The notes: a model not told the origin generated them from the letters alone. A DNA stretch of 64,000 nt from Psychrobacter sp. NG254 (GCF_015277735.1 NZ_JADHDA010000006.1:108689-172688), one strand, 5' to 3'; counted from the stretch's first letter, positions 10,256-19,545 are shown. Made by a program: numbers and translations.

Positions 10256-10633
10256 ATGGCCGCCAAAACCGTCACGATAGAAAGCAAAGATTATGTCTTT
10301 AACACCCTCAAAGAAGCACAGAAATACTATGATGCCATCGTAAAAGAGCTTTTTGATGCAAGACTTACCCTGACAAAGGGTCAAGATTTCGAAGACTTGA
10401 AATGGATATACACCGCCTACTGTGGTTATACCAATCAAAATCTAGACAAATTAAGCGATTTGGAGATTGTTGGCTTCAAAGGTATCAGAACCGTCAGAGA
10501 AAAAGGTGGCCAATATATCCCTACTGAGTGCTGCGTAATCATATTTACTGATGGTAACTCTAATTCTACTGAAGAAGAGTTTTATACAGATAAAGCCATC
10601 AAAGAGATCGCTCTCAAGCAAAACTCACGGTAA
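10256..10633 (+). CDS. Small DUF3223/DCL-like protein
   Basis: 125-residue soluble protein without signal peptide or membrane segment. Its pattern resembles the DUF3223 (plant DCL-related) fold: a leading VFNTLKEAQKYYDAIV helix, an acidic linker and DLKWIYTAYCGYTNQNLDKL, then a closing CCVIIFTDGNSNSTEEEF...KAIKEI that fits the family's conserved Cys-Phe-...-DG-...-Phe-...-Lys-Ala-Ile ending. In plants DCL-type domains are linked to rRNA processing; the bacterial role is not known to me. It stands alone between gltX and the tRNA genes, with GGAA at a suitable distance from ATG 10256. Family call by eye, moderately sure. Confidence 0.6.
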   Translation: MAAKTVTIESKDYVFNTLKEAQKYYDAIVKELFDARLTLTKGQDFEDLKWIYTAYCGYTNQNLDKLSDLEIVGFKGIRTVREKGGQYIPTECCVIIFTDGNSNSTEEEFYTDKAIKEIALKQNSR

Positions 10634-10709
10634 TTTGGCCTTGTTAAGCCGTTAAAATAGGACAAAACGCTTTTTTTTGCATATTTATAGATTATTTTTA
10701 AAATAGTGG

Positions 10710-10738
10710 TTGACAAGACTGCCGCTCTTACATAAAAT
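10710..10738 (+). promoter_or_regulatory. Sigma-70 promoter of the tRNA genes
   Basis: Consensus -35 TTGACA at 10710-10715 and -10 TAAAAT at 10733-10738, separated by exactly 17 bases, 18 bases before the mature tRNA-Ala 5' end. One of the clearest promoters in the window. Confidence 0.85.
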
Positions 10739-10755
10739 ACGCACACTCTTAGCGA

Positions 10756-10831
10756 GGGGCTATAGCTCAGTTGGTAGAGCACTTGCATGGCATGCAAGGG
10801 GTCAACGGTTCGACTCCGTTTAGCTCCACCA
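10756..10831 (+). tRNA. tRNA-Ala (anticodon GGC)
   Basis: 76-nt cloverleaf. The acceptor GGGGCTA pairs with TAGCTCC, the D arm carries GCTCAGTTGGTAGAGC, the anticodon stem CTTGC/GCAAG encloses loop ATGGCAT with anticodon GGC, and the T arm has GGTTCGACTCC. CCA is encoded at 10829-10831. Reads GCC and GCU codons. Confidence 0.97.
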
Positions 10832-10990
10832 TACTATTTATTGCAACGCTCAGTACCACTGAGAAACGTAACCATAAATACTCGCTAGTAGGACGATATC
10901 AGCACCTAGGCAACGCTTTTTCTATTCATAGATAAGCAATCTGATATTGTGAAGTACCGTTGTAACCTTTTTGGTTGTAACACTCTATGC

Positions 10991-11066
10991 GTCCCCATCG
11001 TCTAGAGGCCTAGGACACTGCCCTTTCACGGCGGTAACGGGGGTTCGAATCCCCCTGGGGACGCCA
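10991..11066 (+). tRNA. tRNA-Glu (anticodon TTC)
   Basis: 76-nt cloverleaf. The acceptor GTCCCCA pairs with TGGGGAC, the anticodon loop CTTTCAC gives TTC, the T arm is GGGTTCGAATCCC, and CCA is encoded. It lies 159 bases after tRNA-Ala and is probably co-transcribed, since the next terminator is downstream of both. Confidence 0.97.
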
Positions 11067-11128
11067 CTATTCGGCGTCACTTATTAGCACTGTTGCTTAG
11101 CATCAGATTAGACTAATAAGCGAACAAT

Positions 11129-11166
11129 AAAAAATCCCAGTCATCATACGGTGACTGGGATTTTTT
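11129..11166 (+). terminator. Terminator of the tRNA unit
   Basis: Long perfect stem AAAAATCCCAGTCA/TGACTGGGATTTTT with a 9-base loop and flanking A and T runs; able to work in both directions. Confidence 0.9.
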
Positions 11167-11337
11167 ATGTCTGTTGTTTCTCAAAATACTCTATTCTATT
11201 GTCACCAGCTTATTGTTAAGAGCGCTATTGCCAACCTATCTAATACTCTTTAATATCGACCTGACAAGCGTTTTTATAGATTGCAGCCACCTACTATAAA
11301 TGATGGGGCTTAGCGTGATTAAAGGGAAGTGATTGCT

Positions 11338-11991
11338 ATGTTTGGTATCGAGAATTATCTAGGGTTTATCTTAGCCGCTATTTTATTAAACCTGACGCCT
11401 GGCACTGACAGTATATATATTATTACTCGTAGTGTCTCACAGGGACAGACCGCTGGATTTCATTCTGTATTGGGCATTACCTCAGGTATTTTGGTACATA
11501 CATTATTGGCATCCCTAGGATTATCGGTATTACTCGCCAGCTCACCAATGGCATTTATGATCGTCAAATATATTGGTGCAGCTTACTTGTGCTATTTGGG
11601 TCTAAAGATGCTACTGAGCAAAAACTCAAATTCGATAGCAAGCAGTTTGGCTGAAAATCAAAACCTTACTGGTAAGTCTAGCAAAACAGGCTGGCAGACT
11701 TATAAGCAAGGCGTATTGACCAATGTATTCAATCCAAAGGTCGCGCTGTTCTTTTTAGCCTTCCTTCCCCAGTTTATCGACTCTAGCTATGCTTATGGCA
11801 TGCTGTCGTTTTTGATGCTCGGAATCACTTTTGCCGTCACTGGCTTTATCTGGTTTTCTTGTTTGTCACTGCTATCATCACGTTTTAGCAAGAGCCTACG
11901 AGAAAAGCCGTCTATCGAAACCTTATTAAACAAAATTAGCGGTGTGATATTTTTTGGCTTAGGTATTAAGCTGTTGACTGAGAAGGCTTGA
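11338..11991 (+). CDS. LysE/RhtB-family amino-acid exporter
   Basis: Inner-membrane exporter of the LysE superfamily, about 217 residues with six predicted helices. The N-terminal signature FILAAILLNLTPGTDSIYIITRSVSQG matches RhtB-type proteins, which export homoserine, threonine or similar amino acids; the real substrate cannot be told. The start is ATG 11338, with AGGGAAG 8 bases upstream; an in-frame GTG at 11329 would overlap that site. Followed by the next small gene with no clear gap. Confidence 0.88.
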   Translation: MFGIENYLGFILAAILLNLTPGTDSIYIITRSVSQGQTAGFHSVLGITSGILVHTLLASLGLSVLLASSPMAFMIVKYIGAAYLCYLGLKMLLSKNSNSIASSLAENQNLTGKSSKTGWQTYKQGVLTNVFNPKVALFFLAFLPQFIDSSYAYGMLSFLMLGITFAVTGFIWFSCLSLLSSRFSKSLREKPSIETLLNKISGVIFFGLGIKLLTEKA

Positions 11992-12023
11992 TAGCATTGG
12001 AATACATAGTAGAGGATGTAATA

Positions 12024-12482
12024 ATGAACGATGATACTAAGAAAAAAATTACTTTATTAATTGAAGAACTGCTCAATACCACTTGCTCAGAATCAAGGCA
12101 AATAGAAATAAATCTTGAAGTAAGCAAGCTATCTCCCGATCCATTTTGGAGTGACTATATATTCTGGAATAATGAGTATGCACACGAAGATGGCCGTATA
12201 AAATATGAGGCTTTTTTTGATAAAATTTCTGAGTACCCAAATTCTTACGAGTATAAAACAAAGAGTCGCATTTTAGAGCTGGCTCAAAAACTTATTATTA
12301 GAGATTTCTCTGATATTAGTGAAGTTGACATAGTGAATGAAATCAATGAATTGTCTCCTGATATCAGTTGGACGAACTATCTTTTTGTCGATAAGACCTG
12401 CTTAAACGATGACGGTAGCATCAATAAAGAAGCGTTCTTGAATAGAATATTTAAGGAGAGCTGGAATGAGAACTTCAGATAA
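12024..12482 (+). CDS. Acidic protein with an internal duplication, function unknown
   Basis: 152-residue soluble acidic protein, AT-rich relative to its neighbours. It contains two copies of one module: LSPDPFWSDYIFWNNEY...EDGRIKYEAFFDKI near residues 34-70 and LSPDISWTNYLFVDKTC...DDGSINKEAFLNRI near 110-147. ATG 12024 is chosen because AGAGGA lies 7 bases upstream; the frame opens at a TTG at 11988. I do not recognise the family. The compact, acidic, duplicated build would fit an immunity or antitoxin-like protein, but no toxin gene is adjacent, so this is speculation. Confidence 0.65.
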   Translation: MNDDTKKKITLLIEELLNTTCSESRQIEINLEVSKLSPDPFWSDYIFWNNEYAHEDGRIKYEAFFDKISEYPNSYEYKTKSRILELAQKLIIRDFSDISEVDIVNEINELSPDISWTNYLFVDKTCLNDDGSINKEAFLNRIFKESWNENFR

Positions 12483-12531
12483 TGTAGTGAAATAGATTTT
12501 CAGATATTTGCTTTATTTTTGCTCCACAAAT

Positions 12532-12573
12532 AAAAAAGCCCAATCCCCTACTTTGACGGGGATTGGGCTTTTT
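12532..12573. terminator. Bidirectional terminator between 12482 and acnA
   Basis: Perfect stem GCCCAATCCCC/GGGGATTGGGC with flanking A and T runs, placed between two convergent genes. Confidence 0.92.
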
Positions 12574-12596
12574 GTCATATAGAGCTTAACTAATTA

Positions 12597-15425
12597 CTAG
12601 TCTGCTTCTTTACTCTCAGCAGCCAATTGGCGTAGTACATAGTGCAATACACCACCATGACGCACATATTCGCGCTCTTTTGGTGTTTGTAGACCGACAT
12701 TTACCTCAAAGGTCTCGCTTGACCCATCAGCACGCGTAGCAGTGACTTTGGCGGTTTTACTTTCGCCATTATCCAGACCTGTGATGCTCAAAACTTCAGA
12801 ACCATCTAGTTTATATGTCGCTGCATTTTGACCATCTTTGAACGTCAATGGCAACACGCCCATACCGACGAGGTTTGAACGGTGAATACGCTCAAATGAG
12901 CTGGTCAATACCGCTTTTACGCCTAGCAAAATAGTACCTTTGGCTGCCCAATCACGGCTAGAGCCTGAGCCATACTCTGATCCGCCAAGCACGACTAGCG
13001 GACGCTTGTCTTCTTTGTAATTCATCGCTGCGTTATAGATAGGCATTTCTTCGCCATCTTGTAGCGTGGCTTTATCACCACTGAAGTAATAGGTGTAGCC
13101 GCCTTCTTTACCGCCCATCATGGTGTTTTTGATACGGATATTGGCAAAGGTACCACGGGTCATGACTGCATCGTTACCACGGCGTGAGCCATAGCTGTTG
13201 AAGTCCGCTTGTAGCACGCCTCGCTCTTGCAGATACTTACCTGCAGGTGAATCTGGGTCGATATTACCTGCTGGTGAGATATGATCGGTGGTGATTGAGT
13301 CACCAAACAGACCTAAGATACGCGCGCCTTCGATATCAGGGATACCTTCTGGCTCCATGGTCATGCCATCAAAGAACGGTGGGTTTTTGATATAGGTCGA
13401 TTCTTCATCCCATGGATACAGCTGACTATCTGCCGAACTAATCGCATTCCATGCTGCACTACCATCGAACACTTCGCCATAGTTTTTGCGGAACATATCT
13501 GCATCGATATTATTAGCAATCAGCTCATTGATCTCTTCTGAGGTTGGCCAGATGTCTTTTAAGAACACATCATTACCGTCTTGATCTTGTCCGAGCGGAT
13601 GAGTCGTCAAGTCGATATCGACCGTACCAGCCAGCGCATAAGCAACAACTAATGGTGGTGACGCTAAGTAACTGGCTTTGACATGTGAGTGAATACGACC
13701 TTCAAAGTTACGGTTACCTGATAACACGGCAGCAGCGACCAAGTCATTCTCTTCGATGCCCTTCTCAATACTTTCAAGCAATGGCCCTGAGTTGCCGATA
13801 CAAGTCGTACAACCATAACCTACTAGATAGAAGCCTGTTTTTTCCAGTTCATCCATCAGCTTAGTTTTTTCTAAATAGTCGGTAACGACTTTAGAACCCG
13901 GTGCGAGTGATGTTTTGACCCAAGGCTTGGCTTTCAGACCTTTGGCAGCGGCTTTTTTGGCCACTAGACCTGCGCCAATCATAACCGCTGGGTTTGAGGT
14001 ATTGGTACAAGAGGTAATCGCGGCAATCACGACTGAGCCATCACGCAGCTTGTGATCTGTCTCATCAATCTTAACAGTAGAGAAAACCCCATTCGCAGGC
14101 TGATATCCATCATTTTGATTATTATTGACTTTTGGCTGTGCAGCTAAGTGTTCAGCTTGCTCTTGCTCACCGCCTTCTTGATCAAATCGTACTTTGCCTT
14201 CTACTTCTGACTTGCGATCTTTGGTCATTTTTGCTAACGTTTCGCCAAATTTCTCATGCATATCAGACAGATTGATACGCTGTTGTGGCAAGTTAGGACC
14301 AGCAAGTGCTGGCTGTACTGAAGACAGATCCAGCTCTAATTTACTTGAATAAGTGGCCGCTGGTGTGTCGGCATCGTGCCATAAGCCTTGCGCCTTGGCA
14401 TATTTTTCAACCAGCTCAATCTGAGTTTCTTCGCGACCTGATAGACGCAGATAATCAATTGCCATTTGGTCAATAGGGAAAATACCGCAAGTCGCACCAT
14501 ACTCTGGTGACATGTTGGCAATGGTGGCTCTGTCTGCTAACGGCATACTGTGTAAGCCTGCGCCGTAAAACTCGACGAACTTACCGACTACGCCATGAGC
14601 ACGCAGCATCTCAACGACACGTAATACCAAATCAGTCGCAGTAACGCCTTCAGTTAACTTACCTTTCAGCTCAAACCCGACCACTTGTGGAATCAGCATA
14701 GATGACGGTTGACCTAGCATCGCAGCTTCAGCTTCGATACCGCCTACACCCCAACCAAGTACGCCAATACCATTAATCATGGTGGTATGACTGTCTGTAC
14801 CAAATACTGTATCTGGATAAGCCATCAGTTCGCCATCGACATCAGCTGCCATTACGACACGGGCTAGATACTCAAGGTTGACCTGATGCACGATACCGGT
14901 CGCTGGTGGTACCACAACGAAGTTTTCAAAGGCTTGCTTGCCCCAATGCAAAAACTCATAGCGCTCATTATTACGCTTAAATTCAATTTTTTCGTTCAAA
15001 TCTAGCGCATCTTCGCGGCCATAAGCATCTACTTGTACGGAATGATCGACGACCAACTCACTAGGGATAAACGGATTGATCTGCTCCGCCTTACCACCAA
15101 GCTCGACCACCGCATCACGCATCGCCGCCAAATCGACTACTGAAGGTACACCTGTGAAATCCTGCAATACAACACGCGCTGGCATAAAGGCGATTTCTTT
15201 TGACGCTTCAGCCCCTGCATCCCAGTTGGCGACGGCTTCAATGTGGTTTTTACCAACCGATTGACCGCCGTCTTCGTTACGTAATAGGTTCTCTAGTACC
15301 ACTTTCATACAAAATGGTAGTTTCTTAATATGCTCGTAAGTTTCGGTCAGCTTTGGCAGGCTGTAGTAGGCATGTTCCTTGCCAGCGACTGAGAGGGTGT
15401 CTTTTACATCAAAAATATCACTCAT
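12597..15425 (-). CDS. acnA: Aconitate hydratase A
   Basis: TCA-cycle [4Fe-4S] enzyme interconverting citrate and isocitrate. The cluster ligands are visible: Cys in SCTNTSNP near residue 473 and the CTTC pair near 539-542. The C-terminal swivel domain ends with GSEYGSGSSRDWAAKG. Start ATG 15425 has AAGGAAG upstream; an in-frame extension to 15461 lacks a site. At 942 residues it is about 50 longer than E. coli AcnA, largely from a charged, Gln/Asn-rich insert near residues 410-445 before the Cys motif. Confidence 0.95.
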   Translation of the reverse strand: MSDIFDVKDTLSVAGKEHAYYSLPKLTETYEHIKKLPFCMKVVLENLLRNEDGGQSVGKNHIEAVANWDAGAEASKEIAFMPARVVLQDFTGVPSVVDLAAMRDAVVELGGKAEQINPFIPSELVVDHSVQVDAYGREDALDLNEKIEFKRNNERYEFLHWGKQAFENFVVVPPATGIVHQVNLEYLARVVMAADVDGELMAYPDTVFGTDSHTTMINGIGVLGWGVGGIEAEAAMLGQPSSMLIPQVVGFELKGKLTEGVTATDLVLRVVEMLRAHGVVGKFVEFYGAGLHSMPLADRATIANMSPEYGATCGIFPIDQMAIDYLRLSGREETQIELVEKYAKAQGLWHDADTPAATYSSKLELDLSSVQPALAGPNLPQQRINLSDMHEKFGETLAKMTKDRKSEVEGKVRFDQEGGEQEQAEHLAAQPKVNNNQNDGYQPANGVFSTVKIDETDHKLRDGSVVIAAITSCTNTSNPAVMIGAGLVAKKAAAKGLKAKPWVKTSLAPGSKVVTDYLEKTKLMDELEKTGFYLVGYGCTTCIGNSGPLLESIEKGIEENDLVAAAVLSGNRNFEGRIHSHVKASYLASPPLVVAYALAGTVDIDLTTHPLGQDQDGNDVFLKDIWPTSEEINELIANNIDADMFRKNYGEVFDGSAAWNAISSADSQLYPWDEESTYIKNPPFFDGMTMEPEGIPDIEGARILGLFGDSITTDHISPAGNIDPDSPAGKYLQERGVLQADFNSYGSRRGNDAVMTRGTFANIRIKNTMMGGKEGGYTYYFSGDKATLQDGEEMPIYNAAMNYKEDKRPLVVLGGSEYGSGSSRDWAAKGTILLGVKAVLTSSFERIHRSNLVGMGVLPLTFKDGQNAATYKLDGSEVLSITGLDNGESKTAKVTATRADGSSETFEVNVGLQTPKEREYVRHGGVLHYVLRQLAAESKEAD

Positions 15426-15466
15426 GATAGCTTCCTTATCGTTGTTATAGATCCTAGACATAAATT

Positions 15467-15497
15467 ATTATAAGTTTAGGTATGACTGGTGGCTCAA
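15467..15497 (-). promoter_or_regulatory. Candidate acnA promoter
   Basis: On the minus strand a perfect -10 TATAAT (15472-15467) is preceded by TTGAGC (15497-15492) with a 19-base spacer, 42 bases before the acnA start. The spacer is long, so this is tentative. Confidence 0.4.
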
Positions 15498-15717
15498 TAA
15501 ATGATTGATCTGTCGTGGATTGATAGAGCAGTTTTATAAAAATGTTTAATATAAGTCTGTGTTAACAAAAGAGATAATCATCTCCTTACTGTTTAACAGA
15601 AATGCTCTTTTACCATAACAAACATACGAGGCTTTGTTAATGTCTGGACGTTGTCAAATCGTGGCACAATCGTAAACGTAACAAAGGTTTAGCTAGCTAT
15701 TTCTAGGCAATTCATTC

Positions 15718-16800
15718 CTAATCAATTTTTATTTTTTGGCGTCGCCCACTACGGAAGACGTAGCTGTCTTCATAAAAGTCAGTATCTGCATTTTCTGCCC
15801 AAAAATGCGGCACACCTAAGATCGGTAACGGCGCAAGCTGGCGCGGTTCAACATCGTCGTTTGATAATAATGTGTGCATGTATTCGGCAACTTTGTCATC
15901 CAAATAGCTTATGCACTCAGCTAACGATAGTGTAAAGAAGTCTTGTGCAACGTGAATGACAATGCTGTGGGCACATAAGGGTTTACGCGGGTGCACCAAT
16001 TGCTCAAGCAATGCATGCCCAAAGATATAGACTGCGGCTTGAGCACTAGAACTTGGTTGTACTGGGTTGTCCCATTTAGCACGAGGTTTCACCAGACTCG
16101 TCTCCCAGTCGAAATTGACTAATGCTTCACTGATACTAGCATCAGAGGTCACTAGCACCGCCCCATTCTCATCAAAGACAGTAATAGTATCGCGCACACG
16201 TCCTCGACGCTCGCTGATGCCTTGCTTTGCAATTTCTAACATATGGTGATAGTTCAACACAGCTTTGGTCTTCGGAAAGGTCAGCCAAATACTGCCGTTA
16301 AATAAATCATGCAAGTTATCACGCGTCGGGATATTGCCAGTTGTGCCGATGAAATGCTCATAGGCTTCGCCTTCAGGCAATGCATTTTGAGAGACGAATT
16401 GTAGCGTTTGAGATCCGTGGTCATGGGCAGGTCTGGTATGTGGTAACGGCTGTTGCAAATCATCAGCCTGCTGCGCCATCGCCGTTTTTAAGACTTTGCC
16501 GATGATGTCAGGCGTATTGATGTCAGAAGCATTTATATTGTGCCCATTTGTGCTTTTCTCATTATCCAAACCTTCTGAATCATCCGAACCATCCGAACCA
16601 TCTAAGCTATTTCTCTGCAGTTTTGAGCGACTAAGACGCTCAATCGTTTTACTGATATAACTCAACTGAGTGATGTGCGACAACCACGGTGCTTGCCAAT
16701 CAATGTCAGAAAAGCTGTTATCGAGCTGACCTTCTACTACAGGTAGCTGCTTAATATGAGTATCGAAATTAAGTGTGGCGGGTGAATTACTGGCAGGCAT
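15718..16800 (-). CDS. DUF3025 domain-containing protein
   Basis: 360-residue soluble protein. The family core is clear: DIDWQAPWLSHI near residue 30, then TRDNLHDLFNGSIWLTFPKTKAVLN and RRGRVRDTITVFDENGAVL. An imperfect Ser/Asp/Gly-rich repeat (residues about 62-80, SLDGSDGSDDSEGLD) sits in a linker and is also a short direct repeat in the DNA. The biochemical role of DUF3025 is not known. Transcribed divergently from the YdjM-like gene; AGGAG precedes the ATG at 16800. Confidence 0.85.
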   Translation of the reverse strand: MPASNSPATLNFDTHIKQLPVVEGQLDNSFSDIDWQAPWLSHITQLSYISKTIERLSRSKLQRNSLDGSDGSDDSEGLDNEKSTNGHNINASDINTPDIIGKVLKTAMAQQADDLQQPLPHTRPAHDHGSQTLQFVSQNALPEGEAYEHFIGTTGNIPTRDNLHDLFNGSIWLTFPKTKAVLNYHHMLEIAKQGISERRGRVRDTITVFDENGAVLVTSDASISEALVNFDWETSLVKPRAKWDNPVQPSSSAQAAVYIFGHALLEQLVHPRKPLCAHSIVIHVAQDFFTLSLAECISYLDDKVAEYMHTLLSNDDVEPRQLAPLPILGVPHFWAENADTDFYEDSYVFRSGRRQKIKID

Positions 16801-16917
16801 AGGAGCTCTCTCTTACGGGCTATCTCTATTAGACGTATGGACGGTCTATGGTATCATGGTGCGCTTTTTTACTGCTAGATGCGCCGCTCGAAAACGCTTT
16901 TTGAGCGCTATGGATGA

Positions 16918-17643
16918 ATGAGTTTTATGGCAAATTTTAATACCCACCTAAATGTCGCCTTTATGGTCAGCGGTACGATGAGTCTGACGGTTTACAAAGC
17001 TGGATTGATTGATGATTCGGGGTTTTTGGTATGCGTGGCGCTTGGTACTATCGGTGGATTGCTGCCAGATTTGGATTCTGATAATTCAACACCGATTAAG
17101 CTTGGTTTTAATATCACCTCATTCATATTTGCCTTTGGTTTGGTCATGCATTGGCGTAGCGATCTGAGCTTACTGGCACTGATAGCATTATGGCTGGCGG
17201 GCTACAGTTTTATGCGTTACGTGGTTTTTCATGTCTTTACTACTATGACTGTGCATCGCGGCGTCATACACTCTGTACCTTATATGGCGATACTGGGATT
17301 GAGTCTGACGTGCCTAAGCTATTATGGTCTGCATCTACCGCTAACGACCAGTTGGTTTTATGGTCTGTTTTTATTTGGTGGTGCAATGGTGCATCTGTCG
17401 CTAGACGAGCTGTATAGCGTCAATTTGTCCAATATGAAAATGAAGCGCTCATCGGGTACTGCGATGAAGTTTTATCAGCCAAAAGACAAATGGTGGTACC
17501 TGCTTCTATATACTATCCTTGCGCTACTGGTATATGCCGCCCCGCCTTTTGAGATGTTTTGGTCACGATTGAGCGACCCTTCTGCATGGGCGCAGCTCAA
17601 GGTTGGTATATTGCCAGAATTAATAAAAAGCATGCTGCAATAA
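16918..17643 (+). CDS. YdjM-like membrane metal-dependent hydrolase (DUF457 family)
   Basis: 241-residue inner-membrane protein with about five hydrophobic segments. His in FNTHLNVAF, the GLLPDLDSDNSTPIK motif and HRGVIHS supply the conserved His/Asp metal-ligand pattern of the YdjM family. Activity is inferred from the family and no substrate is known. The start is ATG 16918 or ATG 16927; neither has a strong ribosome site. A hairpin with arms GCTC...GAGC (16887-16906) lies just upstream and might influence translation. Confidence 0.78.
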   Translation: MSFMANFNTHLNVAFMVSGTMSLTVYKAGLIDDSGFLVCVALGTIGGLLPDLDSDNSTPIKLGFNITSFIFAFGLVMHWRSDLSLLALIALWLAGYSFMRYVVFHVFTTMTVHRGVIHSVPYMAILGLSLTCLSYYGLHLPLTTSWFYGLFLFGGAMVHLSLDELYSVNLSNMKMKRSSGTAMKFYQPKDKWWYLLLYTILALLVYAAPPFEMFWSRLSDPSAWAQLKVGILPELIKSMLQ

Positions 17644-17702
17644 AGTTGTCATAAGACTATTAATCCTAAACGAATAAGCCCAAACAAAAATTAGAGTAAA
17701 AC

Positions 17703-18275
17703 ATGCAACCTTCCCTACATACTTGCCCATGCCAAATTATACCAACAGCAGAGACGGTAAACGCTTCACTATCCTATCAAGACTGCTGCCAGCCGTATCA
17801 TGATGATTTTTATAATGGCGAAGTAGATAAAGCAGGTGGTATAAAAGCGGAGACAGCCGAGCGGCTCATGCGTACGCGCTATAGTGCCTTTGTGTTGGTT
17901 CAGCCAGAGTATATCGTCAAGACCACAGTGCCTGCGCAGCAGAACTTGCTTGATATTAATGCGATTGAAAGTTGGGCAAAAGAGACCGACTGGGCAGGAT
18001 TAGAGATTGTAGAGCACACACCCAAGCTCGGTAAACGTCATGCACAGGTTGAGTTTAAGGCTTATTTTAATACTAAGAAAAATGCAGGTGATTTAGCAGA
18101 AAAAGTACAGGTGCATCATGAACTGTCTGCTTTCGTAAAGGCAAAAAGCAAAGCAAATGATGATACGCGCTGGTACTTCTTAGATCCGACGGTTACGATG
18201 ACTGTTAGCCAAAAACAACCGTGTATTTGTGGATCTGGTGAGAAGTTTAAGCGATGCTGTGGGGAGTATGTGTAG
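17703..18275 (+). CDS. ychJ: YchJ-family SEC-C motif protein
   Basis: 190-residue soluble protein with Cys-rich zinc-binding ends. The N-terminus has CPCQ followed by YQDCCQPYH; the middle has the NTF2-like LMRTRYSAFV segment; the C-terminus has PCICGSGEKFKRCCG, a canonical SEC-C motif. This is the layout of E. coli YchJ (UPF0225). Function unproven. The last 29 bases overlap the 3' end of the convergent nuclease-like gene. Confidence 0.88.
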   Translation: MQPSLHTCPCQIIPTAETVNASLSYQDCCQPYHDDFYNGEVDKAGGIKAETAERLMRTRYSAFVLVQPEYIVKTTVPAQQNLLDINAIESWAKETDWAGLEIVEHTPKLGKRHAQVEFKAYFNTKKNAGDLAEKVQVHHELSAFVKAKSKANDDTRWYFLDPTVTMTVSQKQPCICGSGEKFKRCCGEYV

Positions 18276-19545
18276 CCGACTGAACATCAATAAGCCCTAA
18301 GCTTTTGACACTTTCAATAAAAGACACAATCTCATTGGTAGTTTGTTCAATCCACCGTTCTCTGTCGTCTTTATCAACCAATTTATATAAGTTGCTTGGT
18401 TTTTTAAAATTTATTGGTGTGTTCGGTAATATATTTACGCCTAAAAACCATTTACTTTCGCTCATACGACCATTTGGATATGAGTTATTTATTCCACTCG
18501 CTAAATCGATAAGAGAATTTGGATATTGAAGACGCATCGTATTTTGAGAAATAGTCATACCGTAGTAAATGTTTTCATTAACTTGTATAAAGCAATGAAT
18601 ATCATATGCCTTTGTCGTACCAATTTTGCAGCGTATCCCATATAGTTTCGAAGAATTTCTGGGCTTGTAGTAATGCTTGACCGCTACTCTAAAATCGCAT
18701 ACTTGTAATTTTTTATCACAAAATTCAAAAGTATAGCCTTTTGCTTTCAAAGCCTCTTGCAGACCTTCCCACACCTTCCTTTGTAAATCAATTTGAAAGC
18801 TTACGAACGACTCACTCAGCTCATGTGCTAGCTTAAAATTTTCTTTTTGGTATAACAGTTCAATATGCGCTTGTTTCATTTTTGCCGACCTTGTATCACC
18901 TGTTAATTTGCCCACCAGCCTTCTATATTGCAATAATGTTTGCTCAATATGTGGATAGGGTTTTGCCTCAGCAATACAAGCATCTAACCAGTTTACAATA
19001 TCCTCTTTATAGCTGATTTGCACAAAATCAATATCTTCTAACTTCCCTCTACCATAAGCACTAACTGGATCACCATATTTATTTAAATATAAGATATAGA
19101 TATTTTCTGATGCATAGCCCATATTTTTACAAGCTTCATAATAACGTTGGAGCTGTTTTTCTTGGTCATAAGCATGGATTTTGTTTTCAATAACGATGAT
19201 ATTTTCGTGGTTTTTTAAAACGATATCTATGCGACCAGAGTTTGTGATAGCCACTTCAGTCCGACACATATAAGGCTGATTTGGACAAAGTGGCAAACGC
19301 TCCCACTTTTGCGTTTCGACCGCTACGTTTAATACTTGGTCGATAAATAGCTTTTGAAAGGCATCCATGCCGTGGCTACCTGTAGGACTTAAAAGCGCCG
19401 CTAAAAACTTAGAATGCAGACCCACTTCTTCATCATCTCTTCTTAAGATGGAGAATACATTAAAACCATATTTTGTATTAGATGCGTCTTCTGTCGCTGC
19501 CTGCTCGATTTTTTCCAATGCTTGAAAAAGATTGTTGTAGACCAT
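18247..19545 (-). CDS. PD-(D/E)XK nuclease superfamily protein (PDDEXK_4 type)
   Basis: About 432 residues. The N-terminal third holds a restriction-endonuclease-like core: Glu99 in CRTEVAI, Asp109 in GRIDIVL, then Glu122-Asn-Lys124 in IIVIENKIHAYDQEKQLQRY. This is the D-x(n)-E-x-K pattern of PDDEXK_4 proteins, which often occur as orphan genes; biological roles are poorly known and phage or plasmid restriction is possible. It is AT-richer than its neighbours and no methylase or helicase is adjacent, so it looks like an acquired single gene. ATG 19545 is preferred over GTG 19551. Converges on ychJ with a 29-base overlap. Confidence 0.8.
   Translation of the reverse strand: MVYNNLFQALEKIEQAATEDASNTKYGFNVFSILRRDDEEVGLHSKFLAALLSPTGSHGMDAFQKLFIDQVLNVAVETQKWERLPLCPNQPYMCRTEVAITNSGRIDIVLKNHENIIVIENKIHAYDQEKQLQRYYEACKNMGYASENIYILYLNKYGDPVSAYGRGKLEDIDFVQISYKEDIVNWLDACIAEAKPYPHIEQTLLQYRRLVGKLTGDTRSAKMKQAHIELLYQKENFKLAHELSESFVSFQIDLQRKVWEGLQEALKAKGYTFEFCDKKLQVCDFRVAVKHYYKPRNSSKLYGIRCKIGTTKAYDIHCFIQVNENIYYGMTISQNTMRLQYPNSLIDLASGINNSYPNGRMSESKWFLGVNILPNTPINFKKPSNLYKLVDKDDRERWIEQTTNEIVSFIESVKSLGLIDVQSATHTPHSIA

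Noticed and set aside
15462..15717. Small RNA or regulatory RNA upstream of acnA
   Set aside because: No hairpin with a T run and no conserved structure visible; only a tentative promoter could be supported.
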